43,764 nucleotides of DNA from NCBI GenBank assembly GCA_024277065.1, contig JAJRVY010000313.1:1-43764 (forward strand), written 5' to 3'. The notes beneath the pieces are model-generated. The model did not search any database and was not told where the DNA came from. It saw only the letters and a program-made list of their open reading frames with translations. The position numbers were made by a program, and so were the translations under genes. Positions 28,694 to 39,530 of this stretch are shown here, piece after piece (the first letter of the stretch is position 1; each line of letters opens with the position of its first letter). The DNA comes from Planctomycetota bacterium. Lineage in GTDB: Bacteria; Planctomycetota; JAJSAM01; JAJVHW01.

Positions 28694-31600
28694 ATGACAA
28701 CCCTCGTCCGGTTCTGCATTCGCAACCCGTTCATCACGCTGGCCGTGACGGCGATGCTCGTCGTCTGGGGTTGGTTCGCGTGGCAAGACAAGACCGTTGA
28801 CGCCATCCCCGACATCTCCCAGAACCAGACCGTCGTCGTGACGGAATGGCCTGGGCGCTCGCCGCAGGACGTTGAGGATCAGATCACGTATCCCCTGGCG
28901 TCGAAGCTCGCCGGCGTGCGTGGCGTGAAGGAGGTCCGGGGGCTCTCGGGCTTCGGCTTCAGCCAGATCTACGTCGTGCTCGAGGACAAGGGGCGGCTGT
29001 TCGCCAGCGGCGTCGTCGATGACTTCTACGAGGGGCGCACGCGCGTCCTCGAGAAGCTCGCTTCCGTGCAGAAGGAACTGCCGGACGGTGTCGTGCCGGA
29101 GCTCGGTCCCGACGCCACCGCCCTCGGCCAGGTCTTCATGTACACGGTCGATGGACCGTACGACCTGGCCACCCTGCGCAGCGTGCAGGACTGGATCGTG
29201 CGCTACGACCTGCAGACGGTGAGAGGCGTCGCCGAGGTCTCGACCGTCGGCGGCATGGTGCGCGAGTACCAGGTGGACGTGGACCCGAACCGCCTGCTGC
29301 ACTACGGCGTGGGCGTCATGGACGTGGTCCGTGCGATCCGCGGCGCCAACGTCGATGTCGGGGCCAAGACCATCGAAGCCGCGGGCATGGAGTACGTCGT
29401 CCGCGGACTCGGCTTCATCAAGAACGTCGAGGACATCGAGGAGGTCGTCGTCGGTGTCGCGACGCCCGCCGGCTTCGTGCCCGCCGCCGGCATGGGCATG
29501 GCGCCCGGCATGGGCGGTGGTGACGGCATGGCCGGTGAGCCGGCGCCGCGCGGTGCGGGCATCCCCGGCACCGCGCAGCCGATCGACGAGGACCTGTCGC
29601 ACCTGCCGATCCGCGTGCGCGACCTGGCCGACGTACACATCGGCCCGGCGTTCAAACGCGGCACGCTGGCGGACGACCGTACCGAGCTCGTCGGCGGCAC
29701 GGTGGTCATGCGCTTCGGCGAGACCCCCCGAAACGTGATCGCCGACATCCGCAAGCGCGTGATGTACCTGAACGATCCGTCGAACGGCGCCATGCCCGAG
29801 GGCGTGCGGATCGTGCCCTACTACGACCGCACGCAACTCATCGACGACACGGTCGCCACGCTCGAGGAGGCGCTCGCAGACGAACTCTGGATCACCGTGC
29901 TCGTGGTCATCGTGTTCATGCTGCACCTGCGCAGTTCACTGATCATCGCGAGCACGTTGCCCATCGCCGTCCTGATGTCCTTCATCGCGATGGACGCGCT
30001 CGGTGTGGACAGCAACATCATGAGTCTCACCGGAATCGCCATCGCGATCGGGACCATGGTGGACATGGGCATCGTCATGACGGAGACGATCTATTCGGCG
30101 CTGGTCGAGAACGACGGTCGAAGACCCGTCGCGAAGGTGGTCGAGGAGGCGGCGCTGGAAGTGGCGCCCGCGCTGGCGACCGCGATGGCCACGACGATCC
30201 TCACCTTCCTGCCGATCCTGTTCCTGACCGACACGGAAGGAAAGCTGTTCCGGCCGCTGGCTTGGACGAAGACGTTCGCGCTCGGCGCCGCGGCCATCAC
30301 CGGCGTGCTGGTCGTGCCCGTCCTCTGCCGTCTCTTCCTCGACGTGAAGGACAGGGGCGTGGCCGCCGTTCGTGCGACGTGGAAGACGCGCATCGCACGT
30401 TGGGCGCCCATCCTGCTCGCGCTGCCGTTCGCGTGGATCGCCGCGCAGGCGCAGTGGCTCGGCCTGCAGCCCTGGTTCGCCGCGCCGCTCGCCGGCGCCG
30501 GTGCCTGGTGGGTCATCGCGCGCCTGACGAACGAACGGCTGACGCCGATCGACGAGAACCCGGTGAGCCGTGGTGTCCACATCTGGTACGAGCGCTCGCT
30601 GAGTTGGATCCTCGCCAACAAGGCAGCCTTCCTGTCCGTGCCGGCGGTCATCGTCCTGTTCGGCATCCTCGTCACCGGCGGCGGCCTCGTGTTCATGGCG
30701 CCGCTGCGCGCGATCTTCGGTGACGGCCTCGACAAGATCCGGCCCGTGGTGTGGATCGAGGACTCGTTCCCCGGACTGGGCCAGGAGTTCATGCCCGCGC
30801 TCGACGAGGGCAGCCTGCTCTACATGCCGTCGCTCCTGCCGCAGGCCGGGCTGACGCAGACGCTCGATGTCACCAAGCGCCAGAACGCCGCGATGATGAC
30901 CGTGCCCGAAGTGGCGCGCGTCGTCGGAAAACTGGGGCGCGCCGAGAGCGCGCTCGACCCCGCGCCCGTCGGCATGCTCGAGACGATCGTGCAACTCAAG
31001 CCCAAGTCCGAGTGGCGTCCGGGCATGACCAAGGCGGACATTCGCTCGGAACTGATCGGTGTGGTCCACACACCGGGCGCCACCGAGGGCGCGGGCGCGT
31101 GGCTGCAGCCGATCGAGACGCGCGTCGTGATGCTCAACTCCGACATCCGTGCGCCGCTCGCCATCCGGCTCCTGGGATCGCCTCAGGACGAGAACGGCAC
31201 GCCGCTCGACACGAAGGCGGCCGTGGCGAAGCTCGCACAGGTCGCCGGCAACATCCGTGACGTGATCCAGGACGTCCCCGGCGTCGCCGGCCCGAACGTC
31301 GAGAACATCGGGGCCAAGCCCTACATCGAGTTCGAGATCCACCGCGACCGTGTCGGGCACTACGGACTGACCCTCGAGAACGTGCAGCAGACGATCGTCA
31401 GCGCCATCGGTGGCATGGAGATCACCCGGTCGCTGGAAGGCCGCGAGCGGTACCCGATCCGGGTCGCCTACTCACGTGAGCTGCGCGACAGCGTAGAGTC
31501 CATCAACTCCATTCTCGTGCGCGGGGCCGGCGGCATCCAGGTGCCCATCTCCGAGGTGGCCACGATTCGCGAGGTGAAGGGGCCGGCTGCCGTCAAGACG

Positions 31601-32428
31601 CAGGACGGCCTCATGCGCCTGCACGTGACGTTCGCCGCGTCGGGTCGCGACGAGGGCCGCGTCATGGAGGAGGCTCTCGACCGCATCAAGGAGTGGCGCG
31701 CCGGGTTCGAGGAGATGGGCAAGCCGGACCCCATCCCCCAGGGCGTCTCGGTGCTCCCAGCCGGACGCTACGAGGACCAACTCCGCGCGCGGCAGCGCTT
31801 TGCCGTCCTCATCCCGATCTGCCTCGTCGCGATCTTCTTTCTGCTCTACCTCACGTTCAAGAGCTGGACCACGGTTCTGAACGTCTATGCCGCGGCGCCC
31901 GTCGTGATCGCCGGAGGCCTGATCCTGATCTGGGCCTATCCCCACCTGTGGAACCTCGCGCACGACGTCGGCTTGGCTGACCGGCCGAGCGCCGGTCCGA
32001 TCTACATCACGGTCGCCGTCGTGGTGGGCTTCATCGCCTTGATCGGAATCGCGACCGACGACGGCGTCGTCATCGCGACGTATCTCGAACAGACGTTCGC
32101 CCGCGAACCGGTCACCGGCGGCATCCCGGAGATCCGGGCGCGCGTGATGGAGGCGGGCCTGCGCCGCGCGAGGCCGTGCCTCATGACGACGGCCACGACC
32201 ATCCTCGCGCTCGCGCCCATCCTCGTCAGCACGGGCACCGGGAGCGACGTCGCGCAACCGATGGCGCTGCCCGCCGTCGGGGGCATGATCGTCGAGCTCC
32301 TGGCCCTCTTCATGGTCCCGTGCGTGTACTCGTGGATCAAGGAGACCAAGTGGCGGCTGGGGCTGCCGGACGAGCACTTCGCCCGCGACGCGGCGCCGGA
32401 CGCGCCGGCCGTCGTGGCTCCCGAGTAG
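28694..32428 (+). CDS. cusA: Enlarged CusA-type RND metal efflux pump (pump 2)
   Basis: 1244 residues, about 200 more than E. coli CusA. The three metal-site methionines are kept by alignment: Met711 (LLYMPSLLPQ), Met761 (VGMLETIVQLKP), Met813 (RVVMLNSDIRAPLAIRL). The TM4 segment SLTGIAIAIGTMVDMGIVMT keeps the proton-relay Asp but differs from pump 1, so it is another subfamily. Extra parts: a Met/Gly-rich loop (about 266-285, AAGMGMAPGMGGGDGMAGEP) in the periplasmic docking region, two additional hydrophobic stretches between TM6 and TM7 (about 565-610, WAPILLALPFAWIAAQA and FAAPLAGAGAWWVIARL), and an extended loop after TM7. Start ATG with GGAG upstream. Last gene of operon C; a 259-bp regulatory gap follows. 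Confidence 0.93.
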   Translation: MTTLVRFCIRNPFITLAVTAMLVVWGWFAWQDKTVDAIPDISQNQTVVVTEWPGRSPQDVEDQITYPLASKLAGVRGVKEVRGLSGFGFSQIYVVLEDKGRLFASGVVDDFYEGRTRVLEKLASVQKELPDGVVPELGPDATALGQVFMYTVDGPYDLATLRSVQDWIVRYDLQTVRGVAEVSTVGGMVREYQVDVDPNRLLHYGVGVMDVVRAIRGANVDVGAKTIEAAGMEYVVRGLGFIKNVEDIEEVVVGVATPAGFVPAAGMGMAPGMGGGDGMAGEPAPRGAGIPGTAQPIDEDLSHLPIRVRDLADVHIGPAFKRGTLADDRTELVGGTVVMRFGETPRNVIADIRKRVMYLNDPSNGAMPEGVRIVPYYDRTQLIDDTVATLEEALADELWITVLVVIVFMLHLRSSLIIASTLPIAVLMSFIAMDALGVDSNIMSLTGIAIAIGTMVDMGIVMTETIYSALVENDGRRPVAKVVEEAALEVAPALATAMATTILTFLPILFLTDTEGKLFRPLAWTKTFALGAAAITGVLVVPVLCRLFLDVKDRGVAAVRATWKTRIARWAPILLALPFAWIAAQAQWLGLQPWFAAPLAGAGAWWVIARLTNERLTPIDENPVSRGVHIWYERSLSWILANKAAFLSVPAVIVLFGILVTGGGLVFMAPLRAIFGDGLDKIRPVVWIEDSFPGLGQEFMPALDEGSLLYMPSLLPQAGLTQTLDVTKRQNAAMMTVPEVARVVGKLGRAESALDPAPVGMLETIVQLKPKSEWRPGMTKADIRSELIGVVHTPGATEGAGAWLQPIETRVVMLNSDIRAPLAIRLLGSPQDENGTPLDTKAAVAKLAQVAGNIRDVIQDVPGVAGPNVENIGAKPYIEFEIHRDRVGHYGLTLENVQQTIVSAIGGMEITRSLEGRERYPIRVAYSRELRDSVESINSILVRGAGGIQVPISEVATIREVKGPAAVKTQDGLMRLHVTFAASGRDEGRVMEEALDRIKEWRAGFEEMGKPDPIPQGVSVLPAGRYEDQLRARQRFAVLIPICLVAIFFLLYLTFKSWTTVLNVYAAAPVVIAGGLILIWAYPHLWNLAHDVGLADRPSAGPIYITVAVVVGFIALIGIATDDGVVIATYLEQTFAREPVTGGIPEIRARVMEAGLRRARPCLMTTATTILALAPILVSTGTGSDVAQPMALPAVGGMIVELLALFMVPCVYSWIKETKWRLGLPDEHFARDAAPDAPAVVAPE

Positions 32429-32478
32429 AGGCTGCGGCCGCCGTTGGCTTCGTGTGGCGGCGCGGTGTGGCGGTGCGG

Positions 32479-32494
32479 TGTGGCATTTCAGACG
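32479..32494 (+). promoter_or_regulatory. Activator site D1
   Basis: TGTGGCATTTCAGACG, centre 32486.5; a degenerate family member, 22 bp from D2 and 101 bp upstream of promoter D. Confidence 0.5.
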
Positions 32495-32500
32495 CCCCCG

Positions 32501-32516
32501 CGTCGCATTTCCGACA
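32501..32516 (+). promoter_or_regulatory. Activator site D2
   Basis: CGTCGCATTTCCGACA, centre 32508.5; the right half-site is perfect. It lies 79 bp upstream of promoter D. Confidence 0.55.
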
Positions 32517-32579
32517 GATGGCGTGTGCCGCGCCTCGTTGTCGTGCCTGACGATGCGCTTCGAGGCGTCGCCGACACCG

Positions 32580-32595
32580 TGGCACGCCACTTGTG
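32580..32595 (+). promoter_or_regulatory. Sigma-54 promoter D (YHS lipoprotein, possibly copA)
   Basis: TGGCACGCCACTTGTG: the -24 element TGGCACG is perfect and -12 is TTGT instead of TTGC. Predicted start is near 32606, giving a leader of about 80 bases to the ATG at 32688. Confidence 0.65.
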
Positions 32596-32623
32596 AGACG
32601 AGGTCCGTCTGCCGCGGTCCCGA

Positions 32624-32658
32624 GGGCCACACCGGGCCCCGGGACCTCGCGGTGGCCC
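32624..32658 (+). other. Hairpin in the leader of the YHS lipoprotein mRNA
   Basis: GGGCCAC (32624-32630) pairs with GTGGCCC (32652-32658), enclosing further GC-rich complementary bases, within the predicted 5' leader and just before the AGGAGAT ribosome site. It could modulate translation or stability; chance is possible at this GC content. Confidence 0.3.
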
Positions 32659-32687
32659 AACCGAGAACTGCAACAGGAGATCCTCCG

Positions 32688-33155
32688 ATGAACATCCTTC
32701 GACGCTCACTGACCTTCGCGGCGGCCGGCCTTCTCGCCGTCGGCCTCGCGGCCTGCAACTCCGATACGGAGACGGGCAGTGAGCATGACCACAGTGCGCA
32801 CGACTCCGCCGCGGACGTCACGGAGACCGCCGACGCTGCGGTGGCGCAGGACCACGCGGCGGCCGCCGAGGGCGGCGCAGCGCATGCGATGGACGGCCAC
32901 GACGGAGCCGGCATGGAAGCCATGGCCGGCGCGGCCGCGATGCCCGCGGGGCTGAAGAAGATCGAGCCGTCCGCGGACTACCCGCTCACGACGTGTGTCG
33001 TCAGCGGCGAGGAACTCGGCGGTGACATGGGCGACGCCATCGCGTACGAGTACGACGGCGTGGAGGTGCAGTTCTGCTGCGCGGGCTGCGTCAAGGAGTT
33101 CAAGGCGTCGCCCGACGAGTTCCTCGCGGAGGTGCGCGCGGCGAGCGCGCGATAG
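32688..33155 (+). CDS. YHS-domain metal-binding lipoprotein
   Basis: 155 residues from ATG with AGGAGATCCTCCG upstream. Signal peptide with lipobox (LLAVGLAACNSD). Residues about 30-85 are low-complexity and rich in His, Asp and Met (EHDHSAHDSAAD, AHAMDGHDGAGMEAMAG), likely a loose copper-binding tether. Residues about 95-150 are a YHS/TRASH-like module: YPLTTCVVSGEELGGDMGDA, then the CCAGC cluster in VQFCCAGCVKEFKASPDEFL. It probably buffers Cu(I)/Ag(I) in the periplasm. It has its own sigma-54 promoter with a palindrome pair. copA starts 251 bp further on in the same direction, so read-through into it is possible. Confidence 0.85.
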   Translation: MNILRRSLTFAAAGLLAVGLAACNSDTETGSEHDHSAHDSAADVTETADAAVAQDHAAAAEGGAAHAMDGHDGAGMEAMAGAAAMPAGLKKIEPSADYPLTTCVVSGEELGGDMGDAIAYEYDGVEVQFCCAGCVKEFKASPDEFLAEVRAASAR

Positions 33156-33179
33156 AACGAACAGGACACGACCAGAGTG

Positions 33180-33250
33180 ACGCCCGGGCGTTTCGGACGG
33201 GGTTCCCTCCCATCCTTCTCCCTATGCCGGACCGAGGGAAGACTCCCTCG
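33180..33250 (+). other. Two hairpins between the YHS lipoprotein and copA
   Basis: ACGCCCGGGCGT (33180-33191, followed by TT) and CGAGGGA-AGAC-TCCCTCG (33233-33250) are short perfect inverted repeats in the 251-bp gap. Neither has a proper U-run, so termination is uncertain. The rest of the gap to 33406 shows no palindrome of the enhancer family and no convincing sigma-54 box. Confidence 0.3.
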
Positions 33251-33406
33251 CTGATCCGCTCCCCATGCCCAGCCGGGCGTCCGGAGCGTCCTCTGGTCGG
33301 CACGCGATCCTCACGATACGGTGCCTGACGGCGCGCCCCCGGATCGCCTGTCCGCTCGTTCGCGTGACGAGCAGGCTGCCGTCGCCACTGCGATCGGGGA
33401 GGGAGC

Positions 33407-35794
<2,388 letters not shown>

Positions 35795-35824
35795 CGACCG
35801 GACGCATCGCATCGCGCTCCGTCG

Positions 35825-37540
35825 TCACTGCGGCGGTGGGCGTCCGGACGGGCGATGGGCGCGGGCTGCCGCGGCGTTGGCGACGAGCGCGTACGTCCGC
35901 GAGCCGTTGCCCCCGATCGCAAGCGTGCGGTAGGTCGGATCGAGCGCCTCCACGTCGCGCCGGTGGTTCTCTCCGCGCACGATGCAGAAGCGCGGCCCAT
36001 CCGCGTCCATGTGGCGCGCCACCTCCTCGACGTCGCGCAGCGAGTCGTGCTCGGACTCCATCGCCCAGGCGAACACTCCGAGGTCCGTCTCGCCGTGTCC
36101 GAAGATACCGATCGGACGGGCGCCGATCTCCGCGCGGACCCAGTTCGGAAAGGCCGTGAAGCGCACGTCCGCAGGATCGCTACCCCCCGGTGAGCGCGAG
36201 AGCAGCGCTGCGAGCATGAGCGTCGCGAGCACGCAGTGCGCGGCGAGCCGCCGCGACCCGGCGCGCAGGACGACGAGCGACAGCGCGATCCCCGCGAGGC
36301 CGACGGCGACGCCGATGACGTAGCTCTGCGTCAGCGTCGCCGGCAGTCCGAACAGGGTGAGCGCGAGCAGGACGGGCGCGAGCCACGCCAGGGTCGCCGT
36401 CGCGCGCGACGTCCAGGGCCGAAGGTCGCAGCGGTCCCGGCGCACGGCGTGGCGGTGCAGCCACAATGCCCCCGCGATGGCGAAACCCGACGTACACGAC
36501 CCGAGATGGTGGACGCCCTTCTGGCTCGAGAACGTGAGCACGATCGGGGGCACGAGCGCGAAGCAGACGGCAAGCGCCGCGAGTCGCGTGCGCGAGCCGC
36601 GCTTCCGAACGCGCACGCGGCGCAGGGCGAGCAGCACGAACGGCAGCAGCACGACGGACGCGCCGGCGAGCGATCCGATGCGTCGCAGATAGTGGAGCGT
36701 CTCGGACGGGCTGTTGACGTCGCCGTACTCGAGCGTCTCGACGCCGGCCACCATGAAGCGGTGGTTGAGGAAGCGGCCGAGGGTGTTGTTGACGAACGCC
36801 TCGAACACGAACGTCTCGCCGCCGTCCGCGTAGAGCACGGCGGCCCACAGTGCGATGGGCAGCACGAGTACCGCGATGGACGAGGGCCACAGCAGCGCGC
36901 GCACGATGCGCCGGTCCCGCGCCCATGCGGCGTAGGCGAGCAGCGGTGCCCCGAAGAGGAACGTCCCGAGGAACCCCTTCGACCAGAACGCGAGGCCGCC
37001 GCAGGCGAGACCGAGGATCCACGGGCCGCGGCGGATGCCGCCGCGGCCCGACGACGTCGCGCGCGCGAAGAACAGCAGCGCCAGCGTCAGGCTCGCCGTG
37101 AGGGCGACGTCGATGCTGATGCGTCCGGCAAGTTTGACGAACATGTTCGACGACGCGACGAGGCACGCGGCGAGGAGCCCGGCGCGCGGTCCCGCGACGC
37201 GCTTGACCGCGAACGCCGTCGCCAGCATCCAGACGATCAGCAGTGCGCCGTGGACCAGTCGCGCCGCGGTGACCGACGGGCCGCCCGCGGCGTGGAACGA
37301 CAGCGCGAGCAGGTCGTAGTAGAGCGCCGGCTTCTCGAGGAACGGCATCCCCGAGAACGTCGGCACGCGCAGCAGGCCCCCGTGCACGTACTGCTCGCGC
37401 GCGATCTCGAGCACGCGTGGCTCGAACGGTCCCCAGAACGTCGTGCGCCACAGTCCGAGGAACGCGACAGAGACCGCCGCCGCCATGAGAGCCGCGTAGG
37501 GCAGACGCGAGCGGAGGGGCTTCGCACCGGCCGCCGTCAT
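35825..37540 (-). CDS. ArnT-like membrane glycosyltransferase (GT39/83 family), atypical active-site motif
   Basis: 571 residues. The start ATG 37540 overlaps the arnD stop (ATGA) and has GAGGAG upstream. Multi-spanning inner-membrane protein (about 12 helices) of the lipid-carrier-dependent transferase family, placed last in the Ara4N operon, where arnT normally moves Ara4N from undecaprenyl phosphate to lipid A. The first periplasmic loop reads WGPFEPRVLEIAREQ: the first Asp of the usual DE-x-R motif is Phe39, while Glu40 is kept. FLEKPALYY (Glu69) matches the FEKP motif. VNNTLGRFLNHRFM and SSQKGVHHLGS correspond to later conserved stretches. The missing Asp makes standard ArnT chemistry doubtful. 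It may transfer another sugar. Convergent with copA; the 30-bp gap holds no clear terminator. Confidence 0.75.
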   Translation of the reverse strand: MTAAGAKPLRSRLPYAALMAAAVSVAFLGLWRTTFWGPFEPRVLEIAREQYVHGGLLRVPTFSGMPFLEKPALYYDLLALSFHAAGGPSVTAARLVHGALLIVWMLATAFAVKRVAGPRAGLLAACLVASSNMFVKLAGRISIDVALTASLTLALLFFARATSSGRGGIRRGPWILGLACGGLAFWSKGFLGTFLFGAPLLAYAAWARDRRIVRALLWPSSIAVLVLPIALWAAVLYADGGETFVFEAFVNNTLGRFLNHRFMVAGVETLEYGDVNSPSETLHYLRRIGSLAGASVVLLPFVLLALRRVRVRKRGSRTRLAALAVCFALVPPIVLTFSSQKGVHHLGSCTSGFAIAGALWLHRHAVRRDRCDLRPWTSRATATLAWLAPVLLALTLFGLPATLTQSYVIGVAVGLAGIALSLVVLRAGSRRLAAHCVLATLMLAALLSRSPGGSDPADVRFTAFPNWVRAEIGARPIGIFGHGETDLGVFAWAMESEHDSLRDVEEVARHMDADGPRFCIVRGENHRRDVEALDPTYRTLAIGGNGSRTYALVANAAAARAHRPSGRPPPQ

Positions 37541-38436
37541 GCGGTCTCCTCGCAGGTCGCCACGCCCCCGGAACGTCCCGGCAGCGTCTTCGTCGCGAGT
37601 CGCCGCACGGGCAGGTCCGTTGCCGCGAGCCGATCCGCCACCTCGCCGAGCGGCAGCACGGCGTCCCGCTCGCCGCACAACCCCGGCACGAGCCCATCGA
37701 ACAGAGCGAGGTGGGCGCGCCCCTCGATCTCGGCGTGTACAGCGAGCACGGCGGTGTCCGCGGACGCGACGCCTGCGGTCAACTCCCGGACCAGTTCGGT
37801 GTCGCCGCGGATGCCCGTCGTCACGAGTTCCTCGATGCAGAGTCCCGTCGTCGGGATCTGCACCGTCGCGAGCTCGCGGCCGTCCGCCGTGAGCCGGCAC
37901 GGCACGCCGCCCCGTAGGTCGCTCGCCCACGCGAAGCCGAGCGAGTCCTGCGCCGCGAGGCTCGCCGCGGTGACGATCCACCCCGGCGCCGCCGTGCCGC
38001 GCGGCGGCGCGCCGACGATGTTCTCGCACGCGTCGCGCGCGCGGCGCAGGTCGTCCAGCACGGCCTCGCCGGGCAGTCGCGGCAGGCGATCCTGCCAGCG
38101 GCGGTGATCCCAGCCGTGCACGGCGACCTCGTGTCCGCCGTCCACGATGCGGCGCACGATCTCCGGCGCTCCCGCCGCGATCGGGCGCGCCGGGAGCAGC
38201 GTGCCCGAGACCATCGTGCGCAGGCCGTACGTCGTCGGCGCGCCGGTGCGCACCATCTTCTTCAGGAACCCCGGCTTGAAGACGTTCAGCAGCGCCTTGC
38301 CCGAGTTGTCCGGCCCGAACGCCAGGCAGAACGTGGCGCGGACGTCGTGCCGCGCGAGGACGCCGAGGAGCGGCACGACGCCGCGGTGCAGCCCCTCCCA
38401 CGTGCAGACGTCGATCTTGAAGGAGAGCGTGCGCAC
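37537..38436 (-). CDS. arnD: 4-deoxy-4-formamido-L-arabinose-phosphoundecaprenol deformylase (ArnD)
   Basis: 299 residues, close to E. coli ArnD (296), GTG start with GGAG upstream. It removes the formyl group from undecaprenyl-phosphate-Ara4FN on the inner membrane. NodB-superfamily features: IDVCTWEG at residues 8-15, GPDNSGKALLNVFKPGFLKK, metal-site His residues in HEVAVHGWDH (His102, His107, His111), AAPGWIVTAASL, and AVHAEIEG with His234 (E. coli His233). One oddity: the family motif IDVDT has Cys11 in place of the second Asp, a position that in NodB relatives binds the metal. The rest of the site is intact. It lies between the arnA-dehydrogenase and arnT-like genes. Confidence 0.9.
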   Translation of the reverse strand: MRTLSFKIDVCTWEGLHRGVVPLLGVLARHDVRATFCLAFGPDNSGKALLNVFKPGFLKKMVRTGAPTTYGLRTMVSGTLLPARPIAAGAPEIVRRIVDGGHEVAVHGWDHRRWQDRLPRLPGEAVLDDLRRARDACENIVGAPPRGTAAPGWIVTAASLAAQDSLGFAWASDLRGGVPCRLTADGRELATVQIPTTGLCIEELVTTGIRGDTELVRELTAGVASADTAVLAVHAEIEGRAHLALFDGLVPGLCGERDAVLPLGEVADRLAATDLPVRRLATKTLPGRSGGVATCEETA

Positions 38437-38471
38437 GTCACGATCTCCGCGAGTGCGGTGCGTGGCAGGGC

Positions 38472-39530
38472 TCAGCAGACGTCATCGTCACCGGAACCGA
38501 GCGCATCCACGGCCCCGGGGGCGACGTACGCGGCGATCGTGCGCCGCACGGCGTCCTCGAACCCGATCCGCGGCGCCCACCCGAGCACCTCACCGGCGCG
38601 GCGGATGCTGGGCACACGGTGCACGATGTCCTGGTACTCCTTGCCGTAGTACTCCTCTGCCGAGGCCTCCTCGATGCGCGCCTTCGCGGCCGTTTCCCCA
38701 TAGCCGGGGAACTCCCCGAGCACGCGCACCATCGCCTCGGCCAGATCCCGGATCGAGTGGTCGTTGCCCGGGTTGCCGATGTTGAAGATTTCCTTCTCGC
38801 AGCACCCGTTCTCGTTGCGCAGGATGCGCATCAGCGCGTCGATGCCGTCGTCCACGTACGTGAAGCAGCGGCGCTGCGCGCCGCCGTCCACTAGCGTGAT
38901 CGGCTCCTTGCGCAGGAGGTGCCCCAGGAACTGCGTCACGACGCGCGAACTGCCCTGCTTGGCGGCATGGATGGAGTCGAGCCCGGGGCCGATCCAGTTG
39001 AACGGACGGAACAGCGTGTACGACAGATCCTCGTCGCGGCCCATGGCGATGATCACGCGGTCGAGCAGTTGCTTGGCGCACGAGTAGATCCAGCGCGTCT
39101 TCGTGACCGGGCCGCAGACGAGCGGACTCGTGCGTTCGTCGAATTCGGCGTCCTCGCACATCCCGTAGACCTCGGAGGTCGAAGGGAACACGACGCGCGT
39201 GCGGTACTTGGCGCACTGGCGCACGATGCGCAGGTTCTCCTCGAAGTCGAGACGGAAGACGCGCAGTGGGTCGCGTACGTACGTCGCGGGCGTGGCGATG
39301 GCCACCAGCGGCAGACAGACGTCGGCGCGCCGGATGTGGTACTCGATCCACTCGTGGTTGATGGCGATGTCGCCCTCGAGGAAGCGCACCCGGCGGTTGT
39401 CGAGGAACCGCTCCAGGTGGTCGCTCCCGAGGTCCAGCGCGAACACGTTCCAGTCCGTGTCCGCGAGGATGCGCTCCGTCAGGTGGCTGCCGATGAAGCC
39501 GTTGGCTCCGAGGATCAGGACGTCCATCAT
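38472..39530 (-). CDS. arnA: UDP-glucuronic acid decarboxylase/dehydrogenase (ArnA C-terminal activity as a separate gene)
   Basis: 352 residues, equal to the C-terminal half of E. coli ArnA (about residues 316-660). It oxidises UDP-glucuronate with NAD+ and decarboxylates it to UDP-4-keto-pentose. Seen: nucleotide-binding LILGANGFIGSHLTERIL, LPLVAIATPATYVRDPLRVF, the catalytic STSEVYGMC with Ser-Glu pair and Tyr, WIYSCAKQLLDRVI with the Lys, FRPFNWIGPGLDSIHAAKQG, and HRVPSIRRAGEVLGW (Arg region). Start ATG 39530 overlaps the formyltransferase stop (ATGA). In E. coli both activities are one fused protein; here they are two overlapping genes. The 35-bp gap to arnD shows nothing notable. Confidence 0.93.
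   Translation of the reverse strand: MMDVLILGANGFIGSHLTERILADTDWNVFALDLGSDHLERFLDNRRVRFLEGDIAINHEWIEYHIRRADVCLPLVAIATPATYVRDPLRVFRLDFEENLRIVRQCAKYRTRVVFPSTSEVYGMCEDAEFDERTSPLVCGPVTKTRWIYSCAKQLLDRVIIAMGRDEDLSYTLFRPFNWIGPGLDSIHAAKQGSSRVVTQFLGHLLRKEPITLVDGGAQRRCFTYVDDGIDALMRILRNENGCCEKEIFNIGNPGNDHSIRDLAEAMVRVLGEFPGYGETAAKARIEEASAEEYYGKEYQDIVHRVPSIRRAGEVLGWAPRIGFEDAVRRTIAAYVAPGAVDALGSGDDDVC

Noticed and set aside
29936-31360. Long antisense open frames opposite cusA2, and similar ones opposite cusA1, arn genes and kinases
   Set aside because: Arg/Ala/His-rich translations without ribosome sites, typical shadows of high-GC genes whose sense strands encode recognised proteins.
33290-33330. Sigma-54 promoter for copA (TCGGCACGCGATCCTC)
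   Set aside because: The -24-like GGCACG is present but the -12 TGC is missing and no palindrome pair lies upstream.
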